The notes: generated by a model not told the origin, from the sequence alone. A DNA stretch of 64,000 nucleotides from Microcyclospora pomicola (GCA_002786065.1 NHNY01000027.1:280423-344422), one strand, 5' to 3'; shown: positions 22,654 to 35,278, counted from the first letter of the stretch. Program-made: numbers and translations.

Positions 22654-23907
22654 TCATGCCTGCACGGCCCCCTCTTCATACGCGCGCTTCTGCCGTGCCA
22701 TCTCAAACGTGATATAGGCGTACGAGCCGGCGGCCCACAACGCGATGTAGCCGAAGAGGATGCCCAGGGACAAGCCAAAGGCGATGTGGAACTCGACCGT
22801 CCAGATGACGGCGGAGAGGGCGCCGAAGTAGACGAGCACGCCCAGTTCCCACCACAATGTGAGGTGCACGAACATCTGGCGGAAGGCGCGGTTGGACTCG
22901 TAGCGGGCGTTGTAGCGCTCGCGGAACTCGCGGTCCTGCAGCCCGTCGACGGCGATGAAGTCCTCGGCGGCGTAGTAGATGAACGGTCGCAGACCCGAGC
23001 CGCGGGGATGTGAGTTAATCCCGATGGGGATCTTGAACGGGACGAAGGTCGTGATGACCATGAGCACGCCGAGGAAGCCCATCAGGAAGGAGGGAGAGTA
23101 GAGGTAAAGATGGGGGAGCTCAAGGGTGCTGCTGATGACGAACGGGACCAGCGCCATCAGCATCGCGACCGCGTACACCCACGACGTGGCGTCGAGCTCC
23201 CAGCGATTGCGGTTGAGTAACGGCGCGCAGACTTCCGGGTGCAGGAAGAGTCGCAGCACACGCACGACCAGAATGTACAGCTCGCCGAAGCCGAAGGAGA
23301 TGATCGCATATCCGAGTATGTCCTTGTCGAATTCCGGCTTGGGGACAGGGCAGTCTCGCGGCTCGGCGTGATATGTGGCTCGACAGTCGCGTTCCCACCT
23401 CGATTTGGCGCTGTTGTACCAAGTATAGTAGATGATGCATGGAATCACGATATCGAACAGGATGATCATGGGCAAGCCCAGCGTGATGCCGATATGTTGT
23501 AGCGGGTGCGTCTCCTTGTTTGCCAGTCGTGATGCTTCTCTCTTCAGCGGCGCATATCTCGAGGCTGATGAAGCGTTATCCTTGATCGTGCCGTTCGCCG
23601 ACAATGCCGTGTGGGGCCGTGGCCGTCCATCTGTAGGTATACCCAGCCCGTCAAGTTTCTCGGTGCGATCGATGTTCTCGCCATAATCTGGCTGTTGCAG
23701 TGATCCAGATTTCTCGATTCTGTCCAAGTCCACGCTGTCAAGGGTGTCCCTGCCGCTCAGCATACTCAACCGTGGTTGTGCCTCGACTTCCTCTCGCGGA
23801 GTGTCCAGAGTCGTCCACGTCTCTCCAGACGGTCGAGTGTAGGGCTTTTCATCCAACTCATCCGTTGAACCCATGGTACTCAACTGCTTAGATGGTCGAT
23901 CCTCCAT
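22654..23907 (-). CDS. Multi-pass fungal membrane protein of unknown function
   Basis: A single exon of 417 residues. The first 140 residues are hydrophilic, rich in Asp, Glu, Ser and Thr, and probably cytosolic. About six or seven hydrophobic segments follow: GITLGLPMIILFDIVIPCII, ILGYAIISFGFGELYILVV, YAVAMLMALVPFVISST, FLMGFLGVLMVITTFV, then ELGVLVYFGALSAVIWTV and LSLGILFGYIALWAAGSYAY. A conserved-looking loop (YYAAEDFIAVDGLQDREFRE) separates the fourth and fifth. It ends in a short charged tail. The architecture matches uncharacterised integral membrane proteins common in Pezizomycotina; I cannot name a substrate or pathway. The true ATG is at 23907, and the frame above it lacks an ATG. 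Confidence 0.78.
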   Translation of the reverse strand: MEDRPSKQLSTMGSTDELDEKPYTRPSGETWTTLDTPREEVEAQPRLSMLSGRDTLDSVDLDRIEKSGSLQQPDYGENIDRTEKLDGLGIPTDGRPRPHTALSANGTIKDNASSASRYAPLKREASRLANKETHPLQHIGITLGLPMIILFDIVIPCIIYYTWYNSAKSRWERDCRATYHAEPRDCPVPKPEFDKDILGYAIISFGFGELYILVVRVLRLFLHPEVCAPLLNRNRWELDATSWVYAVAMLMALVPFVISSTLELPHLYLYSPSFLMGFLGVLMVITTFVPFKIPIGINSHPRGSGLRPFIYYAAEDFIAVDGLQDREFRERYNARYESNRAFRQMFVHLTLWWELGVLVYFGALSAVIWTVEFHIAFGLSLGILFGYIALWAAGSYAYITFEMARQKRAYEEGAVQA

Positions 23908-24866
23908 CTGTTCAAGTCCACAAAGCGTCCCCAAGACCCTCGCTCTTTGTCACGACACAACAGAAATTTTCCCCTAGAATCCCCCTCGTGAAGCCAATAC
24001 TGACGCCGGCCCCCTCACCTCCGCGAGATCTTCATGCCAAAGCAGCCGTTGTATGATTTGGATGTCCGGTCCGTGCTCTCCCAGCTAGCTTTGTCGTATG
24101 AAGTCGACGCAACTCCGCACATTCGGTGTCGAACAAGCAGTAAGAAGCCGTGAGATCTGATGACTTGTCGCAGATATGAAGAGAAAGAAAAGAATGGAAG
24201 CCCCGGAAGGCTCTCCCACCTACCTGTGTGCGCTTCTACATCATTTGGAACGGCTCAGGGAACCTCGACCGTTTGGAGATCGTGACGAGTTCCGCTCATG
24301 TCGTTGGTGGAAGCGTAGCCGATGCGCTCCGGGAGTCTGTCATTAGTCATGCGCATCACTTCTGCTGGCCTTTTGCTAATGTGTTGGTGATCTGCGCGGT
24401 ACGATCAGGAACACACTCATCGTGTTGAAAACGTGTACATTCGACCTAGATCGTGGATAGTAACATTTTGAGACTGTGTAGGGAGAGAATACATTAGTTT
24501 AAGTGGATGGTTGGAAACCAGATCTGTACTGCGGCGTGCTTGACCAGGATTATAGGACTGGGCACTGACGACACATCAACACTCCCGCATCTCCCGCAAC
24601 AAAAGATGAATGGCTTCCAGGTTAAGCGAATTGCGGACTCGAGTTACTGGCACACTGCTATCTTGTAAGTGATGTGGACAACTCGATCATATCCACGGCG
24701 TTGATCTTTACAGCTCCAGTCATTGTCAAGGTCGTGCCATTTAGTACTGCGACGCAATCGTTGCAGTCGAGGGAAGTGAAGAAATAGGACCGATAATGTG
24801 ATACAAGCACCGCTCCAGATGATCAAAAAGCTCTATTCCTATGTCAAGGGGTGCTTCGCACATCTA
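23908..24866. other. Intergenic region between two minus-strand genes
   Basis: About 960 bp holding the promoter of the membrane-protein gene and the 3' untranslated region of the PHD gene. No gene is seen. Confidence 0.5.
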
Positions 24867-27562
24867 TCAAACCTGACTCTTCTTTTGCGGGATGGCTTGA
24901 CTGCCCTCCGGCCACGGACCAACCATGCCATCTGCTACGATCCCGTTCCCTGTCCGTGGCGTGGTAGCCACATTCGGCTGAGGTGTGAACGTAGGCGCAG
25001 GTCTCTGCGCGGACAGAGCTGCTTGAGGCTGCGACGGCGATGACTTGACGGGCGATTGACCCAGGCTTTGTCCGCCGGATGGCGGCGGGAATGATGCATT
25101 TGGGCTTTGAGAAAGGATCGCAGGCTGCGGAGTATGAGGCTGCAAAGGCCGAGAAACTTGCGATGGCGTGCTGAACCCGTTTGCATGAGCATCGCCTGGG
25201 CGTCCATTGATCATGCTCGGCTGTGAGTATTGCACTGGTGTGTAGAGATGTTGCTTGGGCGATTGACTCGGCTGAGACGCATTGCTGCCTGCGTGTGCGC
25301 CGTACTGAGTCCTCGGAGATTGTGGATGAAGGCCTGAGGACTCAACAGCCTGCTGATGCGCGTACTGATGCTGCTGGTAATGGGCGGCACCATACCCATT
25401 CGTTGCTGGGGATGCAGAGGAGCCAGCGAATCCAGACGAGGGCGGTCGCTGAGGCTGAGGGTAGTGCGGACCATGCCACGGCTGTTGCGGCGGAGGCGGC
25501 GCAAAATTCGCGACTGGCGGGAGGCCAGGCTGACGTGGAAGTTGCCCATACGGAGATAGATTAGGCACGTTCGTGAGTTGTCCGTACGGTCCGGGACTTG
25601 GTCGAGCTTGTCCGATCGGAGATGGTCCGTCCAATTGCTTTTGGATGTGATCCGGCAAATCTCTCTCTATCGGTTTGCTTACGGTCGACGGAAGAGCATG
25701 GTCGCGATGTGCCTCAGGGCTTGCGCTTGACTTGTTGTTTGTCAGCTTCAGCTTAGGTGTTCTGGGCCTGTTCGCAGCCGCTTGCTTGCGTTTGCAGGTC
25801 TTGCATATGAAGCTGAAGTTGTCCTTCTCCGCCTGCTTAGGAGAGAAGCCGTAGCACTTGCTATGTTGCCACACACCGCACTCGTCGCAAGCTAGACTGT
25901 GGGTACCATCATCGAGGTTCTCTCCATGCAATCCACAGACCGCACAATCAAAGTACCAGGTGCCGTCTTCGTCGGCCAGTTTGGCTAGCTCCTTCTGATG
26001 TTGTTCTTTTTGTGTTTTGGTCTGGCGCTCTGATATCCGTTTCGTATCACCATTCTCACTCTTCGCATCCTGGGATGCTGCACGGGCTTCTTGCTCGTCT
26101 AATTGCGCAAGCTTTTCTTCGTGCAGGATCCGTTTCACTTCCCTTTCCTTGAGACGTTGCTCGCGAGTTAGTCTGCGAGATTCGTGGCCCTGGGCATGAT
26201 CAGCTAGAGTCTCATGATGTCAATGTTAGAAGAGTTCAGCTTACCTCCTCAATGCGCTTCTGTCGCTCCTCCTCCTCGTGAGCCATCTTGAGGTCCCGCA
26301 GTCTTTTCTCTTCCACCTCCCGCTGTTCTCGTTCCTCTTTTTCTCTGTCAGCCTTATTTGCCAGGCGGCTGGAACGCTTGGCAGTGGCCATTTTCTGCAA
26401 GTTTTCAAGCTCCCTGAGCTTCTTGAGCTGCTTCTGCTTGATAGCCTCAGCCCGCTTCTCAATGATGGGTATGACCGTCTCCTCCAAGCTTTTTCGAAGC
26501 TGCTTCTCGTTCGGGTCTCGTGATCGGAAAATGGTGGACATGAATTCTTGGTATTCATCCAGGGTGACGGCAACACATTCCCACGTCTTGCTTGTGAACC
26601 CGAAGCCAAGCTCTTCAGAAGCCTGCAGCTCTGTATCATCCATCATCGTTGCATCACCATCAATCGTAGTACTTTGCTCCGCCTCTTCATCTGCTTCTTC
26701 TCCTTCGTCATCGGAAGACTCCTCCACCTTCCGTCGCTTGCTCGAACGGGTGCCTCTGGTCCTACTCTTTGCGGCCCATTTAGATTTTGATTTGGGCTTT
26801 GGGGTCACCTTTGGTTTCAATTTGGGTGAAGGTGGTGGAGGTTCTTCGTCGGTCCGTCGGTACAAGCGATTGTCATCCAGCACAAAATATGCACGATCTT
26901 CCTTATCCCATCCTAGTGGCTCCATACGCCAGTCGAGATGATCCTCGTCCGCAGGCATCAGACCTCGTATGCGTTCCGCATTGCCCAATGTCCAAGTGCT
27001 GAGTTGATGAAGCACTCGTATTCTGCTGTAGATGTCAAGATCGTTGAACTGAATTGGCTCTTCGTCGTCACCAAATGGGTTGCGCGCGGGTGCTTTGGCA
27101 AGGTATTGGCGGCGTGTGTACTCGGAAAAGATCTCGGCCCTGCTTCTGTCAATACGTGTGGGGATCAGAGGATATGCGTGGTGCGCAAGACTTACGTTAG
27201 CCCACGATGCGACGAAACATATTTGAGAAACTGAAGGCCAATCTGCGCCAGCTTCTCCGATGGTGAAGGCTGTAGACATTCTACTTCGAGGTCCTGCCAT
27301 CAAAATCTGTCAATACCCTGCTTTGCCGCGCGCTGTTTGTGTGTGGTCCTTCTTTTGGAAGCCATGGGGATGATTCTACCTCGATATCGAAGTTCTCATC
27401 GATCTTCGTAACACTTCCGAATAGATAGATGTACTGCATGAGACTTGCAGTTTCCCACATGTTGCGCAGCTTGGCGAGAGTCCCTTCATGCTCACTGCTC
27501 CTGGCCGGCTCGGGGGGAACATCCAGCTCGGCCTCATCGCGAGTGCGCTTATAGCGCGGCAT
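24867..27562 (-). CDS. PHD-finger chromatin protein with WHIM/DDT-like N-terminus
   Basis: Four exons: 27562-27380, 27293-27196, 27145-26245 and 26189-24867, giving 834 aa in a continuous frame. Exons 1-3 encode a helical N-terminal region (WETASLMQYIYLFGS, then IGLQFLKYVSSHRGL, then RLEPLGWDKEDRAY-like residues reading MEPLGWDKEDRAYFVLDD) resembling the DDT/WHIM modules of ISWI-partner proteins. A Lys/Arg- and Glu-rich coiled coil follows (about 320-460). One PHD finger lies at about 475-530 with the Cys4-His-Cys3 order (CAVCGLHG, CDECGVWQHSKC, FICKTCKR). The C-terminal 280 residues are Pro/Gln/Ser-rich and disordered. It probably reads histone H3 tails within a remodeller or histone-modifying complex; that role is inference from domain order. 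Confidence 0.85.
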
Positions 27563-28498
27563 GATGTTGAAGGCCCGTCAGGGCAGTATCGAAGCGAACA
27601 CCAAGAAGGCGGAGTACGAAGTCTGGATAAAAAGGCGACGCAGTATATGTGTTCGGTGAGTGTTGTGAGATATGTTCTACTCTGAGCGAGGAGCGTGACG
27701 TTGGCTAGAAGTTATTGAAGTCGTGGTCGGCGCTGAAGCCAAAGACGCGCTCTGTGGTCGCGCGTGCTAGCAGTGAACAAAGATTAATTGCATGGGCCAA
27801 TAACATCATGGCCGCCCGTACGGCTTTATTCCGGATGCGGGTACGTGTAAGGTACGGTCCATCAAGTCGTCAATAGTCACATTCACATTGCAATACCATT
27901 ACGAGATTTTATTTCATCTTCAATCGACAGTGATGCGTTCATTCAGCCATATTGTACGGCCTTTCAGTCTGCCGTAGCCTGCAAATAGCTGTGGTGTGCG
28001 GTCGAGATGGTCCGTCCTGGCGAGACTCCTTTGAGGCAGTCGGTACTGCAGAGTCGCTTACCTCCCAATCTAAAGTACTTCTTGAGACAAAAGCGGTGGT
28101 CAAATACTTGGTAATTCCTGGTTTGATCTGCATCTAGGACCAGATTGCCCGACTTCCTGACCGTGTACCAGTAAGAGTGCCATTTCGGCAGACACCACTT
28201 GAAATGCTCTGGTGTTGAAACATTCATGTTTACTTCGGTCCAAAGGGACCCACAAGAGGGGATGACGTTACAGCTCTACATAAAATGTACATACATCAAT
28301 GTGATGTGCGGCGTACACTAAGTTCTGTTTGTCTCAGATCTACAATCCTTTATGCTGCCTTCCGCTTCAACTCTCTTGAAAAGCAGCTATTTGAATATCT
28401 CAACGGCGTAGATAAATGTGAGAAGATCAGGTCCCGGTATAGATCGATTCCAGTCTATCTCTCAAGCTTGGAGCACTCATCTCGTGCACCCTACGACC
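27563..28498. other. Divergent intergenic region
   Basis: About 940 bp between the start of the PHD gene (minus) and a small plus-strand gene. No coding frame with recognisable motifs. Confidence 0.45.
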
Positions 28499-29110
28499 AT
28501 GACTACCAACGCACAAAAAGCCACAGGGCTCATCTTACAGTCTATGCTCGAAGAGTATAGCGATCGGTTGTCCATTCACGGAGGATCCAAGCTACTCGTC
28601 AGCGCGACCCAAATTGCTGTGTCGCTAGCCAACGCCACAGAGTCTGTCCGCACGCCGTATGGCCCAACAATCACCATTGCAGACCGCGGTGCTGGAGGCG
28701 AAGATAACGCTGTCGTTCCTGGTGGTAACACAAGCCTCGTCCCGGTAGATGATCTGCCCATGGATCACTTCACGCATGCCGTCTTCGGCATCGATGGTGA
28801 GGATCCCAAAATCGTGCTGAAAGGCCTTAAGCATATGGTCTACGCACTTCAACCCAAAGGTGTAGCGGTCGTGATCGCGCTGAAGCAGACTAGTGGGGAG
28901 CGTGGGCCAGATGGTACTGTGACGGTGGGCTTGGACGAGAAGATCCAGTATCAGAGTCGAGGAAAACTGGAGAACCTGGAGGATGTCGTGTATCATGCTG
29001 GCTTCGAGAGGGGGAAGATCCGAGCGTTTGAGCGAAAGGCTGAAGTGGATGGGAAGGAAATCCAAGCAGACGTCGTTCTGGCCATGAAGTGGGATCAATT
29101 GACTGCGTGA
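28499..29110 (+). CDS. Small methyltransferase-like hypothetical protein
   Basis: A 203-residue protein from the ATG at 28499 (MTTNAQKATGLIL). The frame is open upstream but that part looks like leader. The pattern DHFTHAVFGIDGEDPKIVLKGL, then ALQPKGVAVVIALK, resembles motifs IV and V of class-I SAM-dependent methyltransferases (strand-turn-helix, then Pro-Lys-Gly before a hydrophobic strand). The glycine-rich SAM loop (motif I) is not evident: the matching place reads TITIADRGAGGED. It may be a degenerate or non-catalytic member. I cannot assign a substrate. The composition and codon choice look like a genuine gene. Confidence 0.6.
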   Translation: MTTNAQKATGLILQSMLEEYSDRLSIHGGSKLLVSATQIAVSLANATESVRTPYGPTITIADRGAGGEDNAVVPGGNTSLVPVDDLPMDHFTHAVFGIDGEDPKIVLKGLKHMVYALQPKGVAVVIALKQTSGERGPDGTVTVGLDEKIQYQSRGKLENLEDVVYHAGFERGKIRAFERKAEVDGKEIQADVVLAMKWDQLTA

Positions 29111-29914
29111 AAAATCTTCCGCCATTCTCGATGACCAGAATGCAGTCGCTAGAGATATCTAGGCGAATGAACGCCCGGAATGGGAACATGTATGATTGAA
29201 CAGCTGGAAGCCAGCATGACACGATTGTTGCCGTCGGTCATAGTGCATCGTACGCGATCGGATTGAGATGTAATGAGACAAAAACATGATGAGCACTGAA
29301 GTCCTCACTTCTCCCATTCTTATTGTATGCGTCTCACCTCTTGAATCTATCGAGGTTCATAGACACTCGCTTCCTCGACGCTTTGCTCGCAACTCAACTT
29401 CAACAGCCGGATACAGGACGTATGAATAATATCGACTTTCGTGTTGGGTCAACGTGTGAGTACCCTTCCAGCGAACTCGTTGGAATCTATAGTTGCACAT
29501 GATGAAATAGGCCAAAACTGCATCGAAGTCACTCGCGGCAACCTGATACAGTGTTACCTGCGGAACTTACTACAGTACATGACTCCTGACCATCGCGCTC
29601 GCTTGACAACCAAACGTGGATCGATAATGTACTCCATTACTTACAGATATCTGTGTGTACGTAAATGCTAAAAGGTAAGGTGATGCAGTGCCCGATGGCT
29701 GAACTGGGCTCAGGCAGCTCTCTTGATTCGACGTGCGAGCAACGACGAAGTATGACGTCGTCATGTCTAGCAGGAGGAAGAGCACCGCCGATGGATTCAT
29801 CAGCCACATGCGGTGCCAGAAGGCAATGGCAGACATCATTCGTGAACGGCGCAGACTGGTCATACGATCTCTCGGATAGTACTGCCATATGCCTGTGCCA
29901 ACACAATCTACAAC
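29111..29914. other. Tandem intergenic region upstream of the histidine kinase
   Basis: About 800 bp with no supportable gene. It contains the promoter and leader of the hybrid histidine kinase. Confidence 0.5.
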
Positions 29915-32687
29915 ATGAAGGATGGCTCGGGAGAACAATCTCCTGCGATTGCATCCGGTGACGATCCGAAGTCCTTCTCGAATCCACTCCCTGGCCACAG
30001 TCAATGGAGGCCGAAGGAATGGCCGACGGATCTTCACGCTCATGTGCTGACCATCGCTTCGTTCGCATATCCTGCCGCGATCTTCTGGGGTCGCGACATG
30101 AGATTGCTCTATAATCATGCCTGGCAAGCCGCTGGCGGCATTCAGGAGCAGGGCCAACCACAACAGGGCTCTTTATCTGCCGACGCATGGCAGGCTTTAT
30201 GTGCCGCCTCAAATGGTGGCACACCGAAACGTGTTGCCAGCGAGGAAATACTACGTGACTTCTCTATTCACGCAAAGGGTACCTACCAGGTCTTGACCAG
30301 TCCACTCCATTCTACCGAGACAGACGCTGATGTCCGAGGTGTGCTTGTGCAACTGGTGACTCGTGATGATGGTTCGCCGAAGCCTCCTGGTCGGATGAAA
30401 GCCTCTCGCCTGCAAAGCTTCGGCGATGACCGCATGGATCAGAACCATGATCATGCGAAGAAAACGGGGGATCTTGAAGCGGCAAACAAAGCAATCGATA
30501 ATGTTCCGCTCGACGAACATCCGTTCTTTCACCGCTTCGCAGAGATGCTGCCGAATGGTGTTGCCATTTTGGACCACGAGGCGAACGCAGTCTTCGTCAA
30601 TCAAATCTGGTACAACATGACGACTCACAAAGGCCCCAGCCAGGATTTCAAGTCATGGCCCGAAAGCATATACACTGAGGACAAAAAAAGAGTGCTCGAT
30701 GCCTATCAAGAAGCCTTCAAATCCGGTAAACGACTGCGCACGGAGTTCCGATCCTCCGCTCAGGGCTCCCCTTGGCGACTACTGCTGCTGACGCCACTGG
30801 GAGATGAAAACCTGCAACATGTCAGCTTGCGGAGGTATGGAGGCTTTATCTGCAGTATTGTCGACATCACATCGGAAAAGCAAGCAGAGTTGACTGAACG
30901 GCAATCCGCGAATGAGTCCAGGAGTAGGCGTATTCAGCAGGAGAGATTCATGGACATGATATCTCATGAGATCCGCAACCCCCTGTCAGCAATCTTACAC
31001 TGCGTCGAAGACATAGATGAAGCCATCGGTAAGCCGGAAGCCGTTGATGTTCCAGCCATACGGGAAGCTGTAGACACGATCAACCTGTGCGTCAATCATC
31101 AAAGGGCAATCGTCGACGATGTTCTCTCGTTCTCCAAATTGGACTCGTCTATGTTGAATCTAGCACCAAAGCCAGGCCAACCCAAAACACAGATGGCGAG
31201 TTCAGTGAAGATGTTCCAGCCAGAAATGAAGAAGCACGACATTGCGTACAAGTACATCATTGATTCATCATATGTAGAGCAGGGTATTGATTGGGTCATG
31301 TGTGACCTCGCTCGAGTATCGCAGGTCTTGGTCAATCTCATTTCTAACGCTATCAAGTTCACAGCCAAGGTAATGTATAAGGATACTTCATCATAGGTAC
31401 GCACTATGCTGACAATCGAATAGAGCAAGTCCGAAAAGGAAATCACCATATCTGTGGGTTCGAGTAAAGTACCGCCTACATCTTATCCACCGAGTGTCGT
31501 CTTCTTCACACGCGATGAGCAGGCTTACCATCTAGACGCAACGACACGATCTGAGGATTGGGGAAATGGAGAGACTGCCTACATCCTTGTTGCGGTCAAA
31601 GATACTGGTATCGGCATCTCCGAGGAAGGGCAACTGAAGCTCTTCGAGAGATTTCGACAAGCTACGCCTAAGACGGAGGCCGAGTATGGCGGCTCAGGAC
31701 TAGGTCTGAACATCAGTCGTAAGCTGTGTCATCTGCACGGTGGCGAGATCGGCGTCAGTGCCAAGGAAGGAGCTGGCAGCACGTTCGCTTTCTTCTTCAA
31801 GGTCAAGAAGACTGATGCACCAGACAACCCGGACGAGCATCAAGATAAGGATGATGAGGATAAGAAGATCGTCGAGCGCGAGGTGGTCAAGCTGGGCAAC
31901 ACCGATCCCAAGGACGCCAAAGATGAACAGCAACCAGAGTCATTAAAGCATACGGTGGTTGTCAAGGATGCTTGGGACCTGAAACCGCAAAGTGATGGCG
32001 ATAAGCAGGATGAGAGGTATGAAAAGACGGAGAAGGTGGCATCAAAGCTCCCAGAACAGCAGTCCGATGAGAACCAGAAATCAGATGACCAGAAAGACAC
32101 CTACAGGAAAGGAGAAGAGATAGCTCCTAGTGATGGAACGGAACCGAACAAGGTAAACAGTCCACTTCGAAATGCAGACACCTCGCCATCCAGCGTGAGA
32201 CGCCCGTCCAATTCCAAGGCTGGTAAGAGTGATAAAGCGCATGTACTTCTTGTGGAAGACAACATCATCAATCAGGTACGAAAGTCGAGTCTCTTGGTTG
32301 ATCGGATCGATTGCTAACATGATCAAGCGAATTGTGGCGAGGAAATTACAAGCCAAAGGGTTCACGGTAACGACAGCGAACAACGGTCAGGACGCCGTGC
32401 GCACAATGCATCATCCACCACGGTCATCAGACGGCGAGCAGTCTGTGTATAATGTGATCCTCATGGACCAAGAAATGCCCGTGATGGACGGCAATGCGGC
32501 GACCAAAGCCGTTCGGCAGCTGGAGGCTGATGGTGAGGTCCTTCGCATACCGATCATTGGAGTCTCGGCGAACACACGAGTCGAGCAGCAGGACACGATG
32601 CGCGCCAGTGGCATGGACGACGTCGTGTCGAAACCGTACAAAATTGACGACTTGGTCGCGAAGATCAAGCAGTATACTCAACGGTAG
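29915..32687 (+). CDS. Hybrid histidine kinase (PAS-HisKA-HATPase-REC)
   Basis: Three exons, 29915-31369, 31424-32275 and 32328-32687 (888 aa). Both introns are in phase 0, the first 54 bp and the second 52 bp with GCTAAC. An N-terminal sensor-like block (AYPAAIFWGRDMRLLYN, about 51-67) and a PAS domain (about 203-320) precede the H-box DMISHEIRNPLSAI with phosphoacceptor His351. The ATPase has an N box (VLVNLISNAIKF), DTGIGI and GGSGLGLNIS. A long charged linker (about 595-750) leads to a receiver domain with LLVEDN, phosphoacceptor Asp816 in MDQEMPVMDG, and SKPY. All catalytic residues are present, so the His-Asp relay looks functional, feeding an HPt protein. No membrane segment is seen; it is probably cytosolic. 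The sensed signal is unknown. Confidence 0.92.
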
Positions 32688-33435
32688 CGTGCTGGCTCGT
32701 GGTGCTACGACCATTGCATGAGCGAGAGCTGTAATGTGATCTTAGCGACGGTGCTGTGGATGGGCGATGGCATGTTCACATCCGACCTGATGATACCGAT
32801 GTCGAATGATGTCCAACGAGGTTCTCACGATAAGAGGATGATGAAATGACATGCATTACAATTTACCACGATGACCAAGTAGTCGATCTTCCGGCAGATG
32901 TTACATGTAGCGTCGTCGTGTTGCATTTCTCTGCTTGGCCGAAGCGCTGCCGCCCGCATGCCAGGCCCAGTCGAGTAATTCGTGCCAGGCGACCGACAGC
33001 CAAGGATGGCGCGGACCCGGCTACCCGATCGCCTCATCATCCGCCGAAATTCTCCAACACTCGCCCTCAACCAGCAGCAACCGTCGGGCGGTTCTCGAAG
33101 AAAATTCCTGCCTGGTGCTATCGCGCCAATGGGAAGAAGAATGAACCGCGACCCCCAAGAGCGGTCGTGCATGTATATACGTCGAGGTTGGCGCGCGCCA
33201 TGTGTCTCTACTCCCGCCTTGCGCGTTGTCTTTTCCCATCGAGCTCCACTTCATCATTAGCCATCCCTCTGATCAATTTCCCGTTCGGTTCTTTACATTT
33301 CCTCTCCGCACGTGTGTCTCTCTTCTCTGTCCGAAGGTCAAGAACGGTGCCTTTCTTGCGCGGGATCCACTTCTGTTGGAATTCCATTTGTGAAGTTTTT
33401 GTTCGACATAGGATCATTGGATTCCACCTCTCACC
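32688..33435. other. Tandem intergenic region upstream of the permease
   Basis: About 750 bp. A TATATAC stretch lies at about 33175-33181 and a CT-rich leader at about 33200-33390, consistent with the permease promoter. No gene is seen. Confidence 0.5.
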
Positions 33436-35278
33436 ATGGACGACGACAAGAGTTATGGCATCGATGTGGCGACGCCCAAGACCTCGTCTGAGAAACCGGC
33501 AGACTCGGGGCTGCACTCCGCAGAGCGCGGTCATGATCTGGAGAAGCACACCGACGTTGCTGCTGGCACGACGGTTCAGTTGAAGAGACGCTTGCAGTAT
33601 GTCGTGTCTGTTTATGTGTAGAAACCATGGCTTTTGGCTGATCAGCTATCGACAGATCACGGCATCTTCAAATGATCGCCATAGGTATACTCTCTCGGTC
33701 CCTCCCTGTGCACCTAGCAGATCCCTAACATGATCCAGGTGGAACCATTGGGACCGGTCTGTTCATCGGAAGCGGAGGGGCTCTTGCCCGAGCTGGACCT
33801 GCTGGAGCACTCATCGCCTTCGCCTTCGTCGGGACCATTGTCTACTCCGTCATGGTCGGACTCGGCGAGATGGCGACCTACATCCCCATCTCCGGCGCGT
33901 TCACCGCCTACGCTACCCGCTTTGTCGACCCCTCGCTCGGCTTCGCCATGGGCTGGATCTACTTTTTCTCCTGGGCCATCACGAACGCGCTCGAGCTGAC
34001 CGCAAGCGGCCTGATCATCCAATACTGGGCGCCGAACCTGAACATCGGCATCTTCATCGGCGTCTTCTGGGGAGTCATCACCGCGCTGAACTTCCTACCA
34101 GTCTCGTTCTATGGAGAGATTGAGTTCTACTTCTCCATGATCAAGGTGTTGACGGTCATCGGCTTCATCCTCTTCGCCATCTGCATCGACGCCGGCGCCG
34201 GACAGCACGGCTATCTGGGATTCCACACCTGGGGCAGCCCCGGAGCTTTCGCTCCTTATCTGATTGAGAACAACCCGGCACTCGCGAAATTCGTGGGCTT
34301 CTGGAGCACGCTCATCACAGCTGGGTTTTCGTATCAAGGAACCGAGCTGGTCGGCATTGCTGCTGGTGAATGCGACAACCCCAGGAAGACGGTCCCGGCT
34401 GCGATCAAGAAGACTTTCTATCGGATCCTGCTCTTCTTCGTCGGCGCGATCTTCTTCATCGGCTTGTTGGTCCCGTACGATAATGAGAACCTGCTGAGCG
34501 ACGCCTCGGACGCCACGGCCTCGCCGTTCGTCATCGCTGCGCAGCTCGCCGGCGTCAAGGTCCTCCCCGGCCTGATCAACGCCGTCCTGCTGTGTGTCGT
34601 GCTCTCCGCCGCCAACGCCTGCGTCTACTCCGGCTCCCGTATCGTCGTCGGCCTCGCCCAAGACGGCGCTGCGCCCAACTTCTTCCGCCGCACGACTTCC
34701 AAAGGTGTCCCCTACTTCGCCGTTGCATTCACGGCGTCCTTCGGCCTGCTCGGGTTCATGAACGAGTCCGCGTCCGGCGGGCAGGTGTTCGACTGGTTCA
34801 TCAACATCACCGGCGTCGCCGGCTTCATCGCCTGGGCGTGCATCGGCATCTCGCACATCGCCTTCATGCGTGCGCTCAAGGCTCGTGGCCAGAGCAGAGA
34901 TTCGCTGCCGTACAAGGCGCTGTGGCAGCCGTGGTTGAGCTATTACGGCGTCTTCTTCAACATCTTGATCATCTTGACGCAAGGTTCGTTTGCCCACTAT
35001 AACCTCCATGTTCTCAATGAGAAAGAGCAAAGCTGACAAGTAAACCAACAGGTTTCACCGCGTTCATCCCCTGGGACACGACCGACTTCTTCATCGCCTA
35101 CGTCAGCCTCCTGCTCTTCGTCGTCCTCTACGTCGGCCACAAGCTCGTCTACCGCACCCGCTTCGTGCGCGCCCTCGACGCCGATCTCGACACGGGCCGC
35201 AAGGAGGTGGACGACATGTTCTTCCACGAGGCCAAGCCCACGACGCTGTGGGGCAAGTTCTGGGCGTGGCTGGGCTGA
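33436..35278 (+). CDS. Amino-acid permease (APC superfamily, YAT type)
   Basis: Four exons: 33436-33596, 33656-33684, 33739-34983 and 35052-35278, giving 553 aa. Exon 2 is only 29 nt and encodes the invariant SRHLQMIAI, leading straight into GGTIGTGLFIGSG, the first transmembrane helix and substrate-binding turn of fungal amino-acid permeases. Twelve hydrophobic segments can be counted. Further hallmarks are GEMATYIPISGAF, SYQGTELVGIAAGE and PRKTVPAAIK. It should import amino acids across the plasma membrane with protons; specificity cannot be read from sequence. The N-terminal 50 residues are hydrophilic and Lys/Asp-rich, where such permeases are often ubiquitinated. The fourth exon encodes the last two helices and the tail. 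Confidence 0.93.

Noticed and set aside
34095-35048. 317-codon open frame on the minus strand inside the permease
   Set aside because: It is the reverse frame of a GC-rich permease exon. Its Asp/Glu/Arg-rich text has no domain, and the plus-strand frame matches a permease throughout.
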